Assembly (NCBI RefSeq): GCF_010131535.1
Contig: NZ_WUBS01000023.1
Coordinates: 1-56,222 of the forward strand
Direction of reading: 5' to 3'
DNA: 56,222 nt
DNA from: Acerihabitans arboris
GTDB taxonomy: Bacteria; Pseudomonadota; Gammaproteobacteria; Enterobacterales; Enterobacteriaceae
The notes under the pieces were generated by a model, which did not search any database, was not told where the DNA came from, and saw nothing but the letters and a program-made list of their open reading frames with translations. Below, one piece after another: positions 17,895 through 27,330 of this stretch. The number at the start of each line of letters is the position of its first letter. Position 1 is the first letter of the stretch. The position numbers and the translations under genes are program-made.

Positions 17895-18743
17895 CTAATG
17901 CACAATCAACAAGGGAACACTCATTGACTTTAAGATCGATCGCGTCACGCCCCCGAAGATAATTTCGCTCGACCGACTGTGACTGTAAGCCCCTAGGACA
18001 ATGAAATCTATATTATGCTCTTCCGCATACTCCATGATCACGGTGGCTATGGAACGACCTTGTGATAATAGTGAGTCGAGGGTGACCTTTACGCCATGCC
18101 TGCTGATATAAAGTAATAAATCCGTATCGAGAGAGTCGCCATGAGGTGCACTTTTTCCCGGATCGACTTCAACAACTGACACCGCCTGAGCCTCGATCAT
18201 AAAAGGCATGGAATCTGTTATAGCCCGGCGCGACTCACGGCTACCATTCCAACCGAGCAGTATCCGTGCGCCGATCTCCCCTGATTGACACTGCCATCCA
18301 TTGGGTACTAGAAGAAACGGTACGCCGATAGCGAGTAATATCGTCTCAGCCGACCAGTTTTTCGGCAGTCCATTAGTACCTGGGTTACCTGCGATGATCA
18401 AGTCCGCATATAATAAAATTGGTCTTAACCTCTGGTCGGCATCGCTGTCTTTGATAATGTGAAATTTGGCGCTGATTTTTTCATTATCGATGGCGGTGTT
18501 AAAAATTTCCATGGCCTTTTTTGAGGTCTCATGCTCTTGGTCGCGATGAAATTTTGTCACCGCTGTGATTGCCTCGCTGCCAATAGCAAAGGACTCAGAC
18601 GGACTAGCTCCCCAATGTGTTGGGGCGATATAAATTCCGGTAAGATGAGCATCATGTCGGTGTGCGATTTTTACTGCATAATCAATTCGTGCCTGGCTAT
18701 TTGGCGATATATCAATGAATACCACAATTGTCTTTAGTCGCAT
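17895..18743 (-). CDS. Universal stress protein, tandem UspA domains
   Basis: The 282-residue protein contains two Usp folds. The first starts at the N-terminus (I-V-V-F-I-D-I-S-P-N-S-Q-A-R-I). The second, from about residue 160 (R-I-L-L-G-W-N-G-S-R-E-S-R-R-A), ends with the ATP-binding type signature G-A-Y-S-H-S-R-S-S-E-I-I-F-G-G-V-T-R-S. The family is cytoplasmic and contributes to survival under starvation or envelope stress; tandem-domain members are related to UspE. It is a single gene on the minus strand with AT-rich DNA before the ATG. The exact role is unknown. The next gene to the left is broken araG, with no sign of an operon. Confidence 0.88.
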   Translation of the reverse strand: MRLKTIVVFIDISPNSQARIDYAVKIAHRHDAHLTGIYIAPTHWGASPSESFAIGSEAITAVTKFHRDQEHETSKKAMEIFNTAIDNEKISAKFHIIKDSDADQRLRPILLYADLIIAGNPGTNGLPKNWSAETILLAIGVPFLLVPNGWQCQSGEIGARILLGWNGSRESRRAITDSMPFMIEAQAVSVVEVDPGKSAPHGDSLDTDLLLYISRHGVKVTLDSLLSQGRSIATVIMEYAEEHNIDFIVLGAYSHSRSSEIIFGGVTRSILKSMSVPLLIVH

Positions 18744-18940
18744 AAGTGAAGGCCTTTATCAACGTCGTATTGAATTTAAGAGGCTAAACCACAAGACAGT
18801 CTCAATCTAATGTGCTTGAATGTTAATTCACTAAAAAACAACTCTATATAATCAATACATATAAATAAACCAACTCACGATAATTATACAGCATTTGATT
18901 ACATTCAACTTATGTATTAAATTGAATATTGTATTTTCAA

Positions 18941-19142
18941 TCATCTGATATACCGCCATACCGGGGCCGATACCTTATCGCCTACCCATGGTAAATTCTA
19001 CGAGTCGATGATCTGCTGCGCTATTAAATATTTCAATATTATCATCAGTGAGTCCATGTTTATTTTTATCAAAAATTCGCTCCATACTATCGATATTTCG
19101 GCATCTACGTAGTAGCATTAGCCAATCTTTTGTTGTAGCCAT
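18941..19142 (-). pseudogene. hha/ymoA-like nucleoid modulator, frameshifted near its 3' end
   Basis: From ATG 19140-19142 the frame encodes 55 residues that match Hha/YmoA: D-W-L-M-L-L-R-R-C-R-N-I-D-S-M-E-R-I-F, then I-F-N-S-A-A-D-H-R-L-V-E-F-T-M. It stops early at TAA 18975-18977. In the adjacent frame the expected C-terminus follows at once: D-K-V-S-A-P-V-W-R-Y-I-R then TGA at 18941-18943, equivalent to the D-K-I-P-S-S-V-W-K-F-I-R end of Hha. A small deletion near 18980-18986 explains the shift. Hha-family proteins bind H-NS and silence horizontally acquired genes. It lies 34 bases downstream of the unknown gene at 19177, on the same strand. The 55-residue product might keep partial function, because the H-NS-contacting part is present. 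Confidence 0.8.
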
Positions 19143-19176
19143 AATAGGATACCTGCATTCGTTGCCATATTAGAAC

Positions 19177-19833
19177 TTAGATTATTTTCTCATCCATAGG
19201 TGATGTATTAATAACAAGAAGGTGATAAGGGCCTGTTTTATTAACATCACTGTAATAAAAATTTCGTTCTTCAAATAGTTTCGCGACTTTTTTCACTTCC
19301 CCGAGCAAACACAATTGAAGAACAGCAATTTGCGTGCCATTAGCATCAAATACTTTATCCATTGCCCCTTGTTCAATAAACAGAACATTCTTTTTTGAAG
19401 TCGGAGGCAAACAAATCTGCCAAGGTGCCGCCCAGTCTTTTGGAGATAGGCTAAAATCCTGCCACCCTAACGAACGCAATGATTCAATCACGCAATTGAA
19501 CCGGGTCTGGTCTGTAGGTTCACCTAATGGACTCATACCGACGATATAAATAGCGCGAAGTTGTTGAATTAGATTCGCTCTAATGCCCAATCGCCTAGCA
19601 TAGGCAATGAGTAGTGATATATCCATTGCAATCGATTTTGGAAAACGTTTCTGTTTTTGCGCGGTGGCCATCCAACTTAACAAAAAGAGATGTTCGTCAA
19701 GCTGGGAGCAGATCCTTCCCTCCCCAAAAGCAAGTCTAACAGCCACCTGCGCACACCACGAAAAGTGAGCTAGCTCTAAAAGAGTGTTACCTGGAGCAAC
19801 CATTGCCATGTTCTCCATTGTAAATTCAGTCAA
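19177..19833 (-). CDS. Hypothetical protein of unknown function
   Basis: The open frame encodes up to 218 residues, from a TTG at 19833, with in-frame ATGs at 19818, 19809 and 19803; the true start is uncertain. I do not recognise the family. It has no signal peptide or clear membrane segment and is moderately rich in Cys and Trp. The C-terminal part (LCLLGEVKKVAKLFEERNFY then a D-V-N-K-T-G-P-Y-H-L-L motif) is reminiscent of a degenerate ankyrin repeat, but this is weak. The hha-like pseudogene follows 34 bases downstream on the same strand, suggesting a shared transcript. DNA is AT-rich compared with neighbours, consistent with acquired origin. Confidence 0.55.
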   Translation of the reverse strand: MTEFTMENMAMVAPGNTLLELAHFSWCAQVAVRLAFGEGRICSQLDEHLFLLSWMATAQKQKRFPKSIAMDISLLIAYARRLGIRANLIQQLRAIYIVGMSPLGEPTDQTRFNCVIESLRSLGWQDFSLSPKDWAAPWQICLPPTSKKNVLFIEQGAMDKVFDANGTQIAVLQLCLLGEVKKVAKLFEERNFYYSDVNKTGPYHLLVINTSPMDEKII

Positions 19834-20257
19834 TATTATCTTACTTAATATGGATATTTAGATTGTGCTTTAAGTGCCCTTGCGGTAGAATTTTTTTAAG
19901 TTATGATAGCAACCGCACCGGTCATTCGCCGGGCATTTTAGTAACGTATCCTATAATAGACTGACCTGCCGGTAGATAGGAAAGCTGACCTGAGCCTTCA
20001 ACTAAACGCCTTCTCATATTGTCGATTATATGCTCACAATAAGGTCTCAAATGAAACCACCCAATCAAATTCTCTATTAAACGTATGTTGGACTTACGTA
20101 TTTCAAAGAAGTCCTCGTGAATTTTACGCAAATTTGTTCAACAACGCGCACAAGCTCCCATAAACCCCCGGTCTGCCCTCACTGAGCAAACCGGTATTGT
20201 TAATAATGACAAATTCAGATGGCGAGCCTGCATTCTACTCATCTTCTCGACTGCAGG
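19834..20257. other. Gap with a small unrecognised minus-strand frame
   Basis: A 69-codon minus-strand frame (19922-20131) starts at a TTG and encodes a soluble-looking peptide (N-L-I-G-W-F-H-L-R-P-Y-C-E-H-I-I-D-N-M-R). There is no strong ribosome site and I recognise no family. It could be the tail of a decayed gene. The remaining DNA, including the stretch after the NmrA gene stop at 20258, shows nothing I can assign. Confidence 0.35.
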
Positions 20258-21220
20258 TTACAGAATATCTTTCCAATGGGTAATTCTCTTTTCCCAGATA
20301 TAGCTGTATTTATGAAGCAGTTCACGCGGGGTGAACGGCTGTTTACCGGTGAGACTGAAAACATCATCGGACCTTACATCCATCAGCCCTTCGGCGATGC
20401 TTGCTTCATTGGTGACCATATCATTACCACACCAGGGAACCGGTGATTTGGAGAAATCCTGCTCGGTATCGCGCGGAATATTAATGGAATCGAGATAGTC
20501 GAAAAACGCATCCTTCTCTACAGGGCAGTATTCAATATTGATGCCAGAAACATCACTAACCAATTGACAGAGGTCGCGTTGCGATACCGATTCAATACCG
20601 GTAATATTGTAAGCGCGGTTCTTTTCACCAGCGCCCAACAATAACGCTGCGCCAACCAGGGCGCTATCGTCCTTAGCGATATAAGTGGCCTTGCCCTCGC
20701 CAGCCGTCGTATACCATTTATTCCCCGATAGCAGGGCCAGCATCACCGAAGTGGTAAGATAATTTTCCAGATAGAGATTATTGCGCATGACATTGAAATC
20801 CAAACCGCAGTCCCGCAGGTATAGTTCCGTCGCCGTGTGATCGGGCGTTACATAGACATGCGCGTAGGCCGGATCCGTTGCGCCGAGAAAAGAGGTATAG
20901 GTGAGATGTTCAATCCCCGCTTCCACGGCGGCGCTTATCACGTTTTTGTGCTGCCTTATCCGTTTTTCGCCTATCAGCACCCCCGAGACCATGAACAACC
21001 GGCTGCCACCTGTAAATGATTGTCTCATTTGTTCCGGGTCTTCATAATTGGCTGGCCGCAATTCTATACCCAAACGCGCCCAACGAGAGCTTATTACAAC
21101 AGGGATCCTTTCTGGGAAAGGACAAGTGAATATTAACTCTCCGGGGTATACATTACCTATCATAATTTCAGCAACTCGGCCACCCAGTTTTCCGTCCACT
21201 CCCGTAACTATATATTTCAT
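20258..21220 (-). CDS. NmrA-type atypical short-chain dehydrogenase (quinone oxidoreductase 2-like)
   Basis: The 320-residue protein starts with an atypical SDR nucleotide motif (Y-I-V-T-G-V-D-G-K-L-G-G-R-V). The NmrA/QOR2 pattern follows: L-R-P-A-N-Y-E-D-P-E-Q-M..F-T-G-G-S-R-L, H-K-N-V-I-S-A-A-V-E-A-G-I, Y-T-S-F and H..T-E..L-R-D-C-G-L. These proteins bind NAD(P)H and act on quinones or serve as redox sensors. It is about 30 residues longer than E. coli QOR2. It starts 66 bases after the Rob-like gene in the same direction, so it is the probable last gene of the acrA-acrB-tetR-rob unit. A role in detoxifying redox-active compounds expelled by the pump would fit but is inference. Confidence 0.82.
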   Translation of the reverse strand: MKYIVTGVDGKLGGRVAEIMIGNVYPGELIFTCPFPERIPVVISSRWARLGIELRPANYEDPEQMRQSFTGGSRLFMVSGVLIGEKRIRQHKNVISAAVEAGIEHLTYTSFLGATDPAYAHVYVTPDHTATELYLRDCGLDFNVMRNNLYLENYLTTSVMLALLSGNKWYTTAGEGKATYIAKDDSALVGAALLLGAGEKNRAYNITGIESVSQRDLCQLVSDVSGINIEYCPVEKDAFFDYLDSINIPRDTEQDFSKSPVPWCGNDMVTNEASIAEGLMDVRSDDVFSLTGKQPFTPRELLHKYSYIWEKRITHWKDIL

Positions 21221-21286
21221 GCTCTTCTCCTAAAAAGTTAGAATAAAATTATACATATAAACTGTTTTAACATGGATTTGATCCTT

Positions 21287-22213
21287 CTATAATGCCCGCC
21301 CCATCTTTTCAAATCCATCTCTGAGTCGCACATCAACAGCACTGGCGTTTGCACATGGAATGAAATAACTGCAATTGAGAAAGCTCGTGCGCCACGAAGA
21401 TTTCCCCCGTTCCCAAAAGTAATATTGCTCAATATCTGAACCTTTACGGCGCATTACCCCCAATCTGGGGAGATGATGCTGATTTACAGCGATAATAAAC
21501 GGTTGGAATCCTTCCGTCGTGCCTGCGTAATCGAATCGAATATAATCTCCTCCCTCCAGCTTAACTGCGGTTCTTTTTTTTCCACTGGAAAGATGTATTG
21601 GAGTCTCTACCGCTGTGATATAGGTTATATTGAGCATGTTAGTCATCCTCTTATCAGGACCGAGTTCACTTAGCCCGTAGATGCACCAGGGAAAATCGGT
21701 AACGTGTTTAAAGTGACGAAACCAAAAATCATTTCGAATTTCCATATCGAACTGGTCAATATTCTCCGGCAGGCAGCGATAGCAATGGGTTACTCCCTCA
21801 AGCAACCGGTGGGGTAGTGAAACAACGGCAGGTTGCAGAACGGGGTAGATGTTTTTCAGGCATGGCGGATAAAGTAATGAGCAGTCCCACTCATCGCAGT
21901 TACGATATGCCTCCGGTGACTGTCGGAAATAATGGTTGAAGGCACGTATAAAAGTCCTTTGAGAATTGAAATTATATTTTTGTGCGATATCTAAAATCGG
22001 CGTGAATGTCATCCGTAATTCAAGTGCTGCCATGGACAGCTTGCGGCGTCGGATATACGAGCTTAGCCCGCATCCTGTGATATCTTTAAATAAGCGCTGT
22101 AAATACCATTTAGAGTAACCCGATTTAACGGCAACCATGTCTATTGAAAGACGTATATTCAGGCGAGCCTCTATCCATTTTACAAGATCAAAAATCACGT
22201 CGTAGACATTCAT
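21287..22213 (-). CDS. Rob-like AraC/XylS-family activator in the efflux operon
   Basis: The 308-residue protein has two AraC helix-turn-helix motifs near the N-terminus (S-I-D-M-V-A-V-K-S-G-Y-S-K-W-Y-L-Q-R-L-F-K, then I-L-D-I-A-Q-K-Y-N-F-N-S-Q-R-T-F-I-R-A-F). A GyrI-like C-terminal domain follows (L-L-E-G-V-T-H-C-Y-R-C-L-P-E-N-I-D-Q-F). It is clearly related to Rob, with about 20 extra C-terminal residues. ATG 22213 is preferred because GGAGG lies just upstream; the upstream in-frame ATG at 22234 precedes that site. The start overlaps the end of the TetR gene by 26 bases, so translation is probably coupled. It would link pump expression to an amphipathic inducer. Second Rob-type gene of the window, divergent in sequence from the first. 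Confidence 0.88.
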   Translation of the reverse strand: MNVYDVIFDLVKWIEARLNIRLSIDMVAVKSGYSKWYLQRLFKDITGCGLSSYIRRRKLSMAALELRMTFTPILDIAQKYNFNSQRTFIRAFNHYFRQSPEAYRNCDEWDCSLLYPPCLKNIYPVLQPAVVSLPHRLLEGVTHCYRCLPENIDQFDMEIRNDFWFRHFKHVTDFPWCIYGLSELGPDKRMTNMLNITYITAVETPIHLSSGKKRTAVKLEGGDYIRFDYAGTTEGFQPFIIAVNQHHLPRLGVMRRKGSDIEQYYFWERGKSSWRTSFLNCSYFIPCANASAVDVRLRDGFEKMGRAL

Positions 22214-22835
22214 TACATGCCTCCGTATTTCCATGGGCTATATCGAATATTAAATTTAGTGCTGTTAACCCCTCCTTTACCATCCAACTGTTCGCTGGCA
22301 TAAAAATGCACGTTCTTAGCGCGCCGGTGAATACGAAAAAGGCCAGGCAAGCCAGCGTCTCCATCGGAATGCCAGTCTTGATTTCACCCCGCGCTTTTCC
22401 AGCATCGAAGGCGCAGAGCAGTAACAGGAGCAATTTTTCCGCGCCATCCTTTCCCATAGCAAATTCATTGCTTATCTCTTCGGGGCATTCGCCGCGAAAA
22501 AGTACAACCTCAATCACGTTTCTAAGATGCCTATCACTCTGTAGATCTTCTAAGCTCCGCTGGAGGAATTTGTGTACAGCTGCTATCGGTTCGGCATTCC
22601 GAGTCTTTGTTTGGAGTTCGGCGTAAAACAAAATATGGGCTCGTTCAACGACTTTCCTTAACAATTCGTATTTTTCACCGAAGTGCCAGTAAATCGCTCC
22701 GCGGGTACAACCGGCCCGCGCCGCTACCATCGCCAGTGTTGTGTGCGCCACACCAACATCGCGAAAACAAAGTTCCGCCGCATCCAGAATCTGTTCGCGG
22801 GTCTCTTGTGCCTCGGCCTTTGTTCGTCTTGCCAC
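22188..22835 (-). CDS. AcrR-like TetR repressor of the AcrAB-type pump
   Basis: The 215-residue protein closely follows the AcrR/TtgR/NalC pattern. It starts M-A-R-R-T-K-A-E-A-Q-E-T-R-E-Q-I-L-D-A-A and has recognition helix T-R-G-A-I-Y-W-H-F-G-E-K-Y-E-L-L. A helical drug-binding domain follows. Unusually it lies downstream of acrB on the same strand (106 bases after the pump stop), whereas acrR is usually divergent from acrA. Its 3' end overlaps the Rob-like gene by 26 bases. With the divergent TetR at 27331 the pump therefore has two potential repressors. Its binding site may be the acrA promoter region or its own 106-base leader. Confidence 0.9.
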   Translation of the reverse strand: MARRTKAEAQETREQILDAAELCFRDVGVAHTTLAMVAARAGCTRGAIYWHFGEKYELLRKVVERAHILFYAELQTKTRNAEPIAAVHKFLQRSLEDLQSDRHLRNVIEVVLFRGECPEEISNEFAMGKDGAEKLLLLLLCAFDAGKARGEIKTGIPMETLACLAFFVFTGALRTCIFMPANSWMVKEGLTALNLIFDIAHGNTEACNECLRRDF

Positions 22836-22941
22836 TTGTTCGCCTCCTTATCATTCTTTCAGCGATGGAGATATGGTTGACGGCGAAGACGCCCAAAGGG
22901 CCATATCGCCCGGCACCTCCGCATAACGCCGGACGTGGCGT

Positions 22942-25900
22942 CTAGCTCGCCGATTGTTCATCGGCGCCCGTAGCGGAACGCGCTTTTTTGTTTCGGCTGA
23001 ACCATCCCGCCACCAAGACATAGAACAATGGAATATAAAAAATCGCCAGCGCGGTGGCAGTGAGCATGCCGCCCACCACCCCGGTGCCGATAGCGTGTTT
23101 GCTGCCGGAACTGACCCCCGTGGAAATAACCAGCGGCATCACCCCCATAACAAACGCCAGCGACGTCATGATGATCGGACGCAGGCGTACGCGCGCGGCC
23201 TCGATAGCGGCCTCTTTTAGCGGCTTGCCCGTTTTCTCGTGCAGATCGCGCGCGAACTCCACGATCAGGATGGCGTTTTTTGCCGACAGTCCGATGGTGG
23301 TCAGCAGGCCGACCTGAAAGAACACGTCGTTGCCCAGGCCGCGCAACAGGGTGGCGACAACTGCCCCGATTATCCCAAGCGGCACCACCAGCATGACGGA
23401 TAACGGAATGCTCCAGCTTTCATACAGCGCCGCCAGACATAGGAAAACGATGAGCAGGGAGAGCGCGTACAGCGCGGGCGCCTGCGCGCCGGAGAGCCGC
23501 TCCTCGTAGGAGAGTCCTGTCCAGGAAATATGGAATCCGTCCGGCAACTTGGCGGCAATCCCCTCAACCGACGTCATGGCTTCGCCTGAACTGTAGCCCG
23601 GCGCGGGTTCACCCAGTAGCTCGACCGCCGGCAGGCCGTTGTAACGCTCCAGTTTCGGCGAGCCGTAGACCCATTTACCGGTAGCAAAGGACGCGAACGA
23701 CACCATATCGCCGTCGCTGTTCCGCACATACCACTTATCGAAATCCTGCGGTGAAATGCGTGCACCGGCAACCCCCTGGATATAGACCTTCTTAACGCGG
23801 CCACGATCGTTGAAGTCGTTGACATAGCTAGATCCCCAGGCGGCTGACATAGTGCTGTCAACGTCCGACAAACTCAGCTTCAGCGCCTGCACCTTTTCGT
23901 TGTCGATCAACACCTGATACTGCGGTTCATCATTCATACCATTGGGCCGCACCATATGCAGCGAGGGATGCCGTGCCGCCACGGCCAGGAACTCATCGCG
24001 CGCCTGCATCAGCTTTTCGTGGCCGTTGCCGCCGCGATCCTCCAGAAACAGGTTGAAGCCGGTCGCGTTTCCCAGCTCCGGAACCGCCGGCGGCACAAAG
24101 GCGATAATGTTGGCTTCCTTGATAGTACTGAAATAAGCCATGGCCCGGTTAGCCACATCAAATACGCTGCCATTACGCTCGGCCCAGGGTTTCATCTGCA
24201 CAAATCCCATCGCCGAACCCTGCCCTCGTCCGGCGAAGTTGAAACCGTTGATGACTTGCATGGATGACACCTGCTCCTTCTCATGGTTGAGGAAATAGTC
24301 GGAGACATCCGTCAACACCTTCTGCGTCTGCTCCGCGCTGCTATTGGGCGGCATCTGTACCTGCACCATCAGTTGACCCTGATCTTCATCCGGCAGGAAT
24401 GAGGTAGGGATCTGGGGAAACAGCACAGCCAGAACGGCAACAATCAACACAAAAAACATCATCGCCCGCCTGGGCGCATTCAGGGTTTTCACCACGCCCT
24501 GGCGATAGAGCGCCGCACCGCTGTCGAACTTGCGGTTGAACCAGCCGAAGAAGCCCTTTTTACCGCCGTGCTGCCCGTACCCTGCCGGCCGCAGCAGGGC
24601 CACGCACAATACGGGGGTAAAGATCAGCGCCACCAGCACGGACAGCGCCATCGCCGACACAATGGTGATGGAAAATTGCCGGTAAATCACCCCGGTGGAG
24701 CCGCCGAAGAAGGCCATGGGCACGAACACCGCCGACAGCACCAGTCCGATGCCCACCAGCGCGCCGGAGATCTGATCCATAGATTTGCGGCTGGCCTCCA
24801 GTGGAGTGAGATGCTCCTCCGCCATCAGTCGCTCTACGTTTTCCACTACCACGATGGCGTCGTCCACCAGCAGGCCAATAGCCAGCACCAGCCCGAACAT
24901 GGTAAGAAGATTGATGGTAAAACCAAACGCCGCCATCACGCCGAAGGTGCCCAACAGGACCACCGGCACCGCCAGAGTGGGGATCAACGTCGCACGCCAG
25001 TTTTGCAGGAACAGCAGCATCACCAAGAACACCAGTACAATAGCCTCCAGCAAAGTATGCGCCACGCTTTCGATGGACTCGCTGATGAACGGCGCGGTAT
25101 CGTAGGGGTAAACCACCTCCACGCCGGGCGGGAATCCCGCCTTCAGCTCATCCACCTTTGCCTTTACCGCGTTGATGGTGTCGAGCGCGTTGGCGCCGGT
25201 ACCCAGGCGCAGCGCGATGCCGGTGCTGGGCTTGTCCCCGCCGTATTTTGACTGAATGGAGAAACTCTCCGCGCCCAAGCCCACGCGGGCAACATCTTTC
25301 AGCAGTACCCTCGAACCATCCGGCTGTACCTTGAGCAGAATATTTTCAAACTGATCCGCTCTGGTGAAGCGCGTCTTGCCGATGACGGTGGCGTTGAGCT
25401 GTGTGCCGTCCGCGGTGGGAAGTCCCCCCAATTGTCCGGAGGAAACCTGCACGTTTTGCGCTTGTATCGCCGAACTGACATCCAGCGGCGTCAGGTTATA
25501 ACCATTGAGCCTAGCCGGATCCATCCAGATGCGCATGGCGTACTGCGACCCCAGTACGATAAAGTCCCCCACGCCGTTGATACGCGACAGCGGATCCTGC
25601 AGGTTCGACACCACATAGTCGCCCAAGTCGAAGCTGTTCATACGTCCGTCTGTGGACACCAGCCCGACGACCAGCATGAAATTGACCTGGTATTTAACCA
25701 CCTTCATCCCTTGCGACTGCACTTCGTCGGGGATCATCGGCGTCGCCAGTGAAAGCTTGTTCTGGACCTGTACCTGGGCGATGTCAGGATCGGTGCCCTG
25801 ATGGAACGTTACCGTGATGGTAAACGAACCGTCTGAATTGCTTTCGGATTTCAGGTAGCGCAGATTATCTAGGCCGCTCAACTGCTGCTCGATCACCTGC

Positions 25901-26085
25901 ACGACCGTATCCTGCACCGTATCCGCTGAAGCGCCGGGATAGCTCCCCATAATGGCTATCGCCGGCGCGGCGATATTCGGATACTGGTTAACGGGTAGGC
26001 TCTTGACGGACAGTACGCCCACCAGCATGATGACGAAAGCGATGACCCAGGCAAACACCGGCCGGTCGATAAAAAAGCGTGACAT
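22942..26085 (-). CDS. RND multidrug efflux pump, inner-membrane transporter (AcrB/MexB type)
   Basis: The 1047-residue protein has the full HAE1-RND architecture: the N-terminal [14 protein letters not shown], twelve membrane segments and two large periplasmic loops. The proton-relay residues D408-D409 sit in [13 protein letters not shown], and the essential lysine in [13 protein letters not shown]. Length matches AcrB (1049). It exports drugs, bile salts, solvents and plant phenolics via the adaptor and a TolC-type channel; no outer-membrane channel gene is in the window, so TolC is presumably used. It follows the adaptor by 9 bases. The gene is GC-rich compared with the neighbouring accessory DNA. 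Confidence 0.95.
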   Translation of the reverse strand: MSRFFIDRPVFAWVIAFVIMLVGVLSVKSLPVNQYPNIAAPAIAIMGSYPGASADTVQDTVVQVIEQQLSGLDNLRYLKSESNSDGSFTITVTFHQGTDPDIAQVQVQNKLSLATPMIPDEVQSQGMKVVKYQVNFMLVVGLVSTDGRMNSFDLGDYVVSNLQDPLSRINGVGDFIVLGSQYAMRIWMDPARLNGYNLTPLDVSSAIQAQNVQVSSGQLGGLPTADGTQLNATVIGKTRFTRADQFENILLKVQPDGSRVLLKDVARVGLGAESFSIQSKYGGDKPSTGIALRLGTGANALDTINAVKAKVDELKAGFPPGVEVVYPYDTAPFISESIESVAHTLLEAIVLVFLVMLLFLQNWRATLIPTLAVPVVLLGTFGVMAAFGFTINLLTMFGLVLAIGLLVDDAIVVVENVERLMAEEHLTPLEASRKSMDQISGALVGIGLVLSAVFVPMAFFGGSTGVIYRQFSITIVSAMALSVLVALIFTPVLCVALLRPAGYGQHGGKKGFFGWFNRKFDSGAALYRQGVVKTLNAPRRAMMFFVLIVAVLAVLFPQIPTSFLPDEDQGQLMVQVQMPPNSSAEQTQKVLTDVSDYFLNHEKEQVSSMQVINGFNFAGRGQGSAMGFVQMKPWAERNGSVFDVANRAMAYFSTIKEANIIAFVPPAVPELGNATGFNLFLEDRGGNGHEKLMQARDEFLAVAARHPSLHMVRPNGMNDEPQYQVLIDNEKVQALKLSLSDVDSTMSAAWGSSYVNDFNDRGRVKKVYIQGVAGARISPQDFDKWYVRNSDGDMVSFASFATGKWVYGSPKLERYNGLPAVELLGEPAPGYSSGEAMTSVEGIAAKLPDGFHISWTGLSYEERLSGAQAPALYALSLLIVFLCLAALYESWSIPLSVMLVVPLGIIGAVVATLLRGLGNDVFFQVGLLTTIGLSAKNAILIVEFARDLHEKTGKPLKEAAIEAARVRLRPIIMTSLAFVMGVMPLVISTGVSSGSKHAIGTGVVGGMLTATALAIFYIPLFYVLVAGWFSRNKKARSATGADEQSAS

Positions 26086-26094
26086 AGCGGCTCC

Positions 26095-27228
26095 TTACTG
26101 CAGCTGAGATTTGATGGTTGTGGCGTCTGGTGCTACCAGCTTCGCGTCCACGACCCTGACTTCGCTGCCTGGTATCGCCTTCTGCACTCCGTCAATAATC
26201 ACCCGGTCGCCGAGTGCCAGCCCGGAGCTGATCAGCCACCTATTGCCCACAACCCGTTCCGTCGCCACCTCCTTCAATACAACCTTATGATTGCCATCCA
26301 CCACCAGCACTGTGGCTTGGCCGGAACTGCTGCGCGTGATACCGCGCTGCGGCACCAGCAGCGCCCGTTCACGCACGCCCTCCTGCAGTCTGGCGCGAAC
26401 GAACATACCGGGAAGCAACCGTCCCTCCGGGTTGGGGAACAGGGCGCGTATAATCACCGAATCCGTGCCTTCATCCACCGTCACCTCGGCAAATTTGAGG
26501 CGCCCGGTGTAGGGGTATTCTGTTCCATTGTCCAACAGCAGCTGTACTTCTGCCATCTGATCGCCGCTGCGTTTCAGTCGACCGGCGGACAGGTCGTCCT
26601 GCAGGCGCCACAGTGCCGTCGATGACTGAGGGATATCAACATAGATGGGATCGAGCTGCTGAATGGTCGCCAGAGCATCCGTCTGGTTCGCCGTTAGCAG
26701 GGCACCTTGCGTCACGGATGAACGACCAATGCGGCCCGAGATCGGCGCGATGATTTTTGTATAACCGAGATCAATACGGGCAGAGTCTACCGACGCCTGC
26801 GCTTGCAGCCATGACGAGCGGGCGTCATCGCGATCCTGCTGGCTGATGGCATTAGTCTTTACCAGCCGCTCGTAGCGCTGAGCCAGCAAACGTGAGGACT
26901 CCAGGCTCGCTTCCGCTTTCGCCAACGTAGCCCGGTAAGGCGCGGCATCAATCTGATATAATACCTGACCCGCATCGATCATACTGCCCTCGTCAAACAG
27001 ACGTCGCTGAAGAATGCCGCTGACCTGCGGTCTGATTTCAGCGATCCGATATGAAGATGTTCTGCCGGGTAGTTCGGTGGTTAACGCGACATCCGATTCA
27101 GTAAGCGTAATAACACCCACTTCGGGAATTACGACCGCAGATTGATTGTTGGGGTGGTCGCAGCCGGCCAACAATAACGCCAGTAGCACGGGCCAAATCG
27201 GCGGGGTGATACGATAAAAAAGAGACAT
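26095..27228 (-). CDS. RND efflux periplasmic adaptor lipoprotein (AcrA type)
   Basis: The 377-residue protein starts with a lipoprotein signal and lipobox L-A-G-C (Cys about 23). It contains both lipoyl halves (R-R-L-F-D-E-G-S-M-I-D-A-G-Q-V-L-Y-Q-I-D and I-I-A-P-I-S-G-R-I-G-R-S-S-V-T-Q-G-A-L), a coiled-coil hairpin and the beta-barrel and membrane-proximal domains. It is the first gene of the acrB operon and a clear paralogue of the orphan adaptor at 154-1314. Its promoter region, shared with a divergent TetR gene, contains the inverted repeat GAATGTTCATTC seen also in front of that paralogue. Confidence 0.94.
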   Translation of the reverse strand: MSLFYRITPPIWPVLLALLLAGCDHPNNQSAVVIPEVGVITLTESDVALTTELPGRTSSYRIAEIRPQVSGILQRRLFDEGSMIDAGQVLYQIDAAPYRATLAKAEASLESSRLLAQRYERLVKTNAISQQDRDDARSSWLQAQASVDSARIDLGYTKIIAPISGRIGRSSVTQGALLTANQTDALATIQQLDPIYVDIPQSSTALWRLQDDLSAGRLKRSGDQMAEVQLLLDNGTEYPYTGRLKFAEVTVDEGTDSVIIRALFPNPEGRLLPGMFVRARLQEGVRERALLVPQRGITRSSSGQATVLVVDGNHKVVLKEVATERVVGNRWLISSGLALGDRVIIDGVQKAIPGSEVRVVDAKLVAPDATTIKSQLQ

Positions 27229-27251
27229 TACTTGGAAGCCTCAATGAATTA

Positions 27252-27263
27252 GAATGTTCATTC
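27252..27263. promoter_or_regulatory. Candidate TetR operator, identical to that at 1333-1344
   Basis: TA-GAATG-TT-CATTC-TA (27250-27265) is an inverted repeat with 7-base arms. It lies 22 bases upstream of the adaptor start and 66 bases upstream of the divergent TetR start. The central 12 bases are identical to the site in the first adaptor/TetR divergon. Position and symmetry suggest a repressor site acting on both directions. Confidence 0.65.
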
Positions 27264-27330
27264 TAGTATATTCATACTAAAATGGAATTTGCAAGGCTAC
27301 GCGCGCAAAGTACACACCGGAGAACAAAAA

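Noticed and set aside
24568..25251. Long plus-strand open frame inside the acrB-like gene
   Set aside because: It is antisense to a highly conserved pump gene in GC-rich DNA; its His/Gln/Arg-rich composition is typical of a shadow frame.
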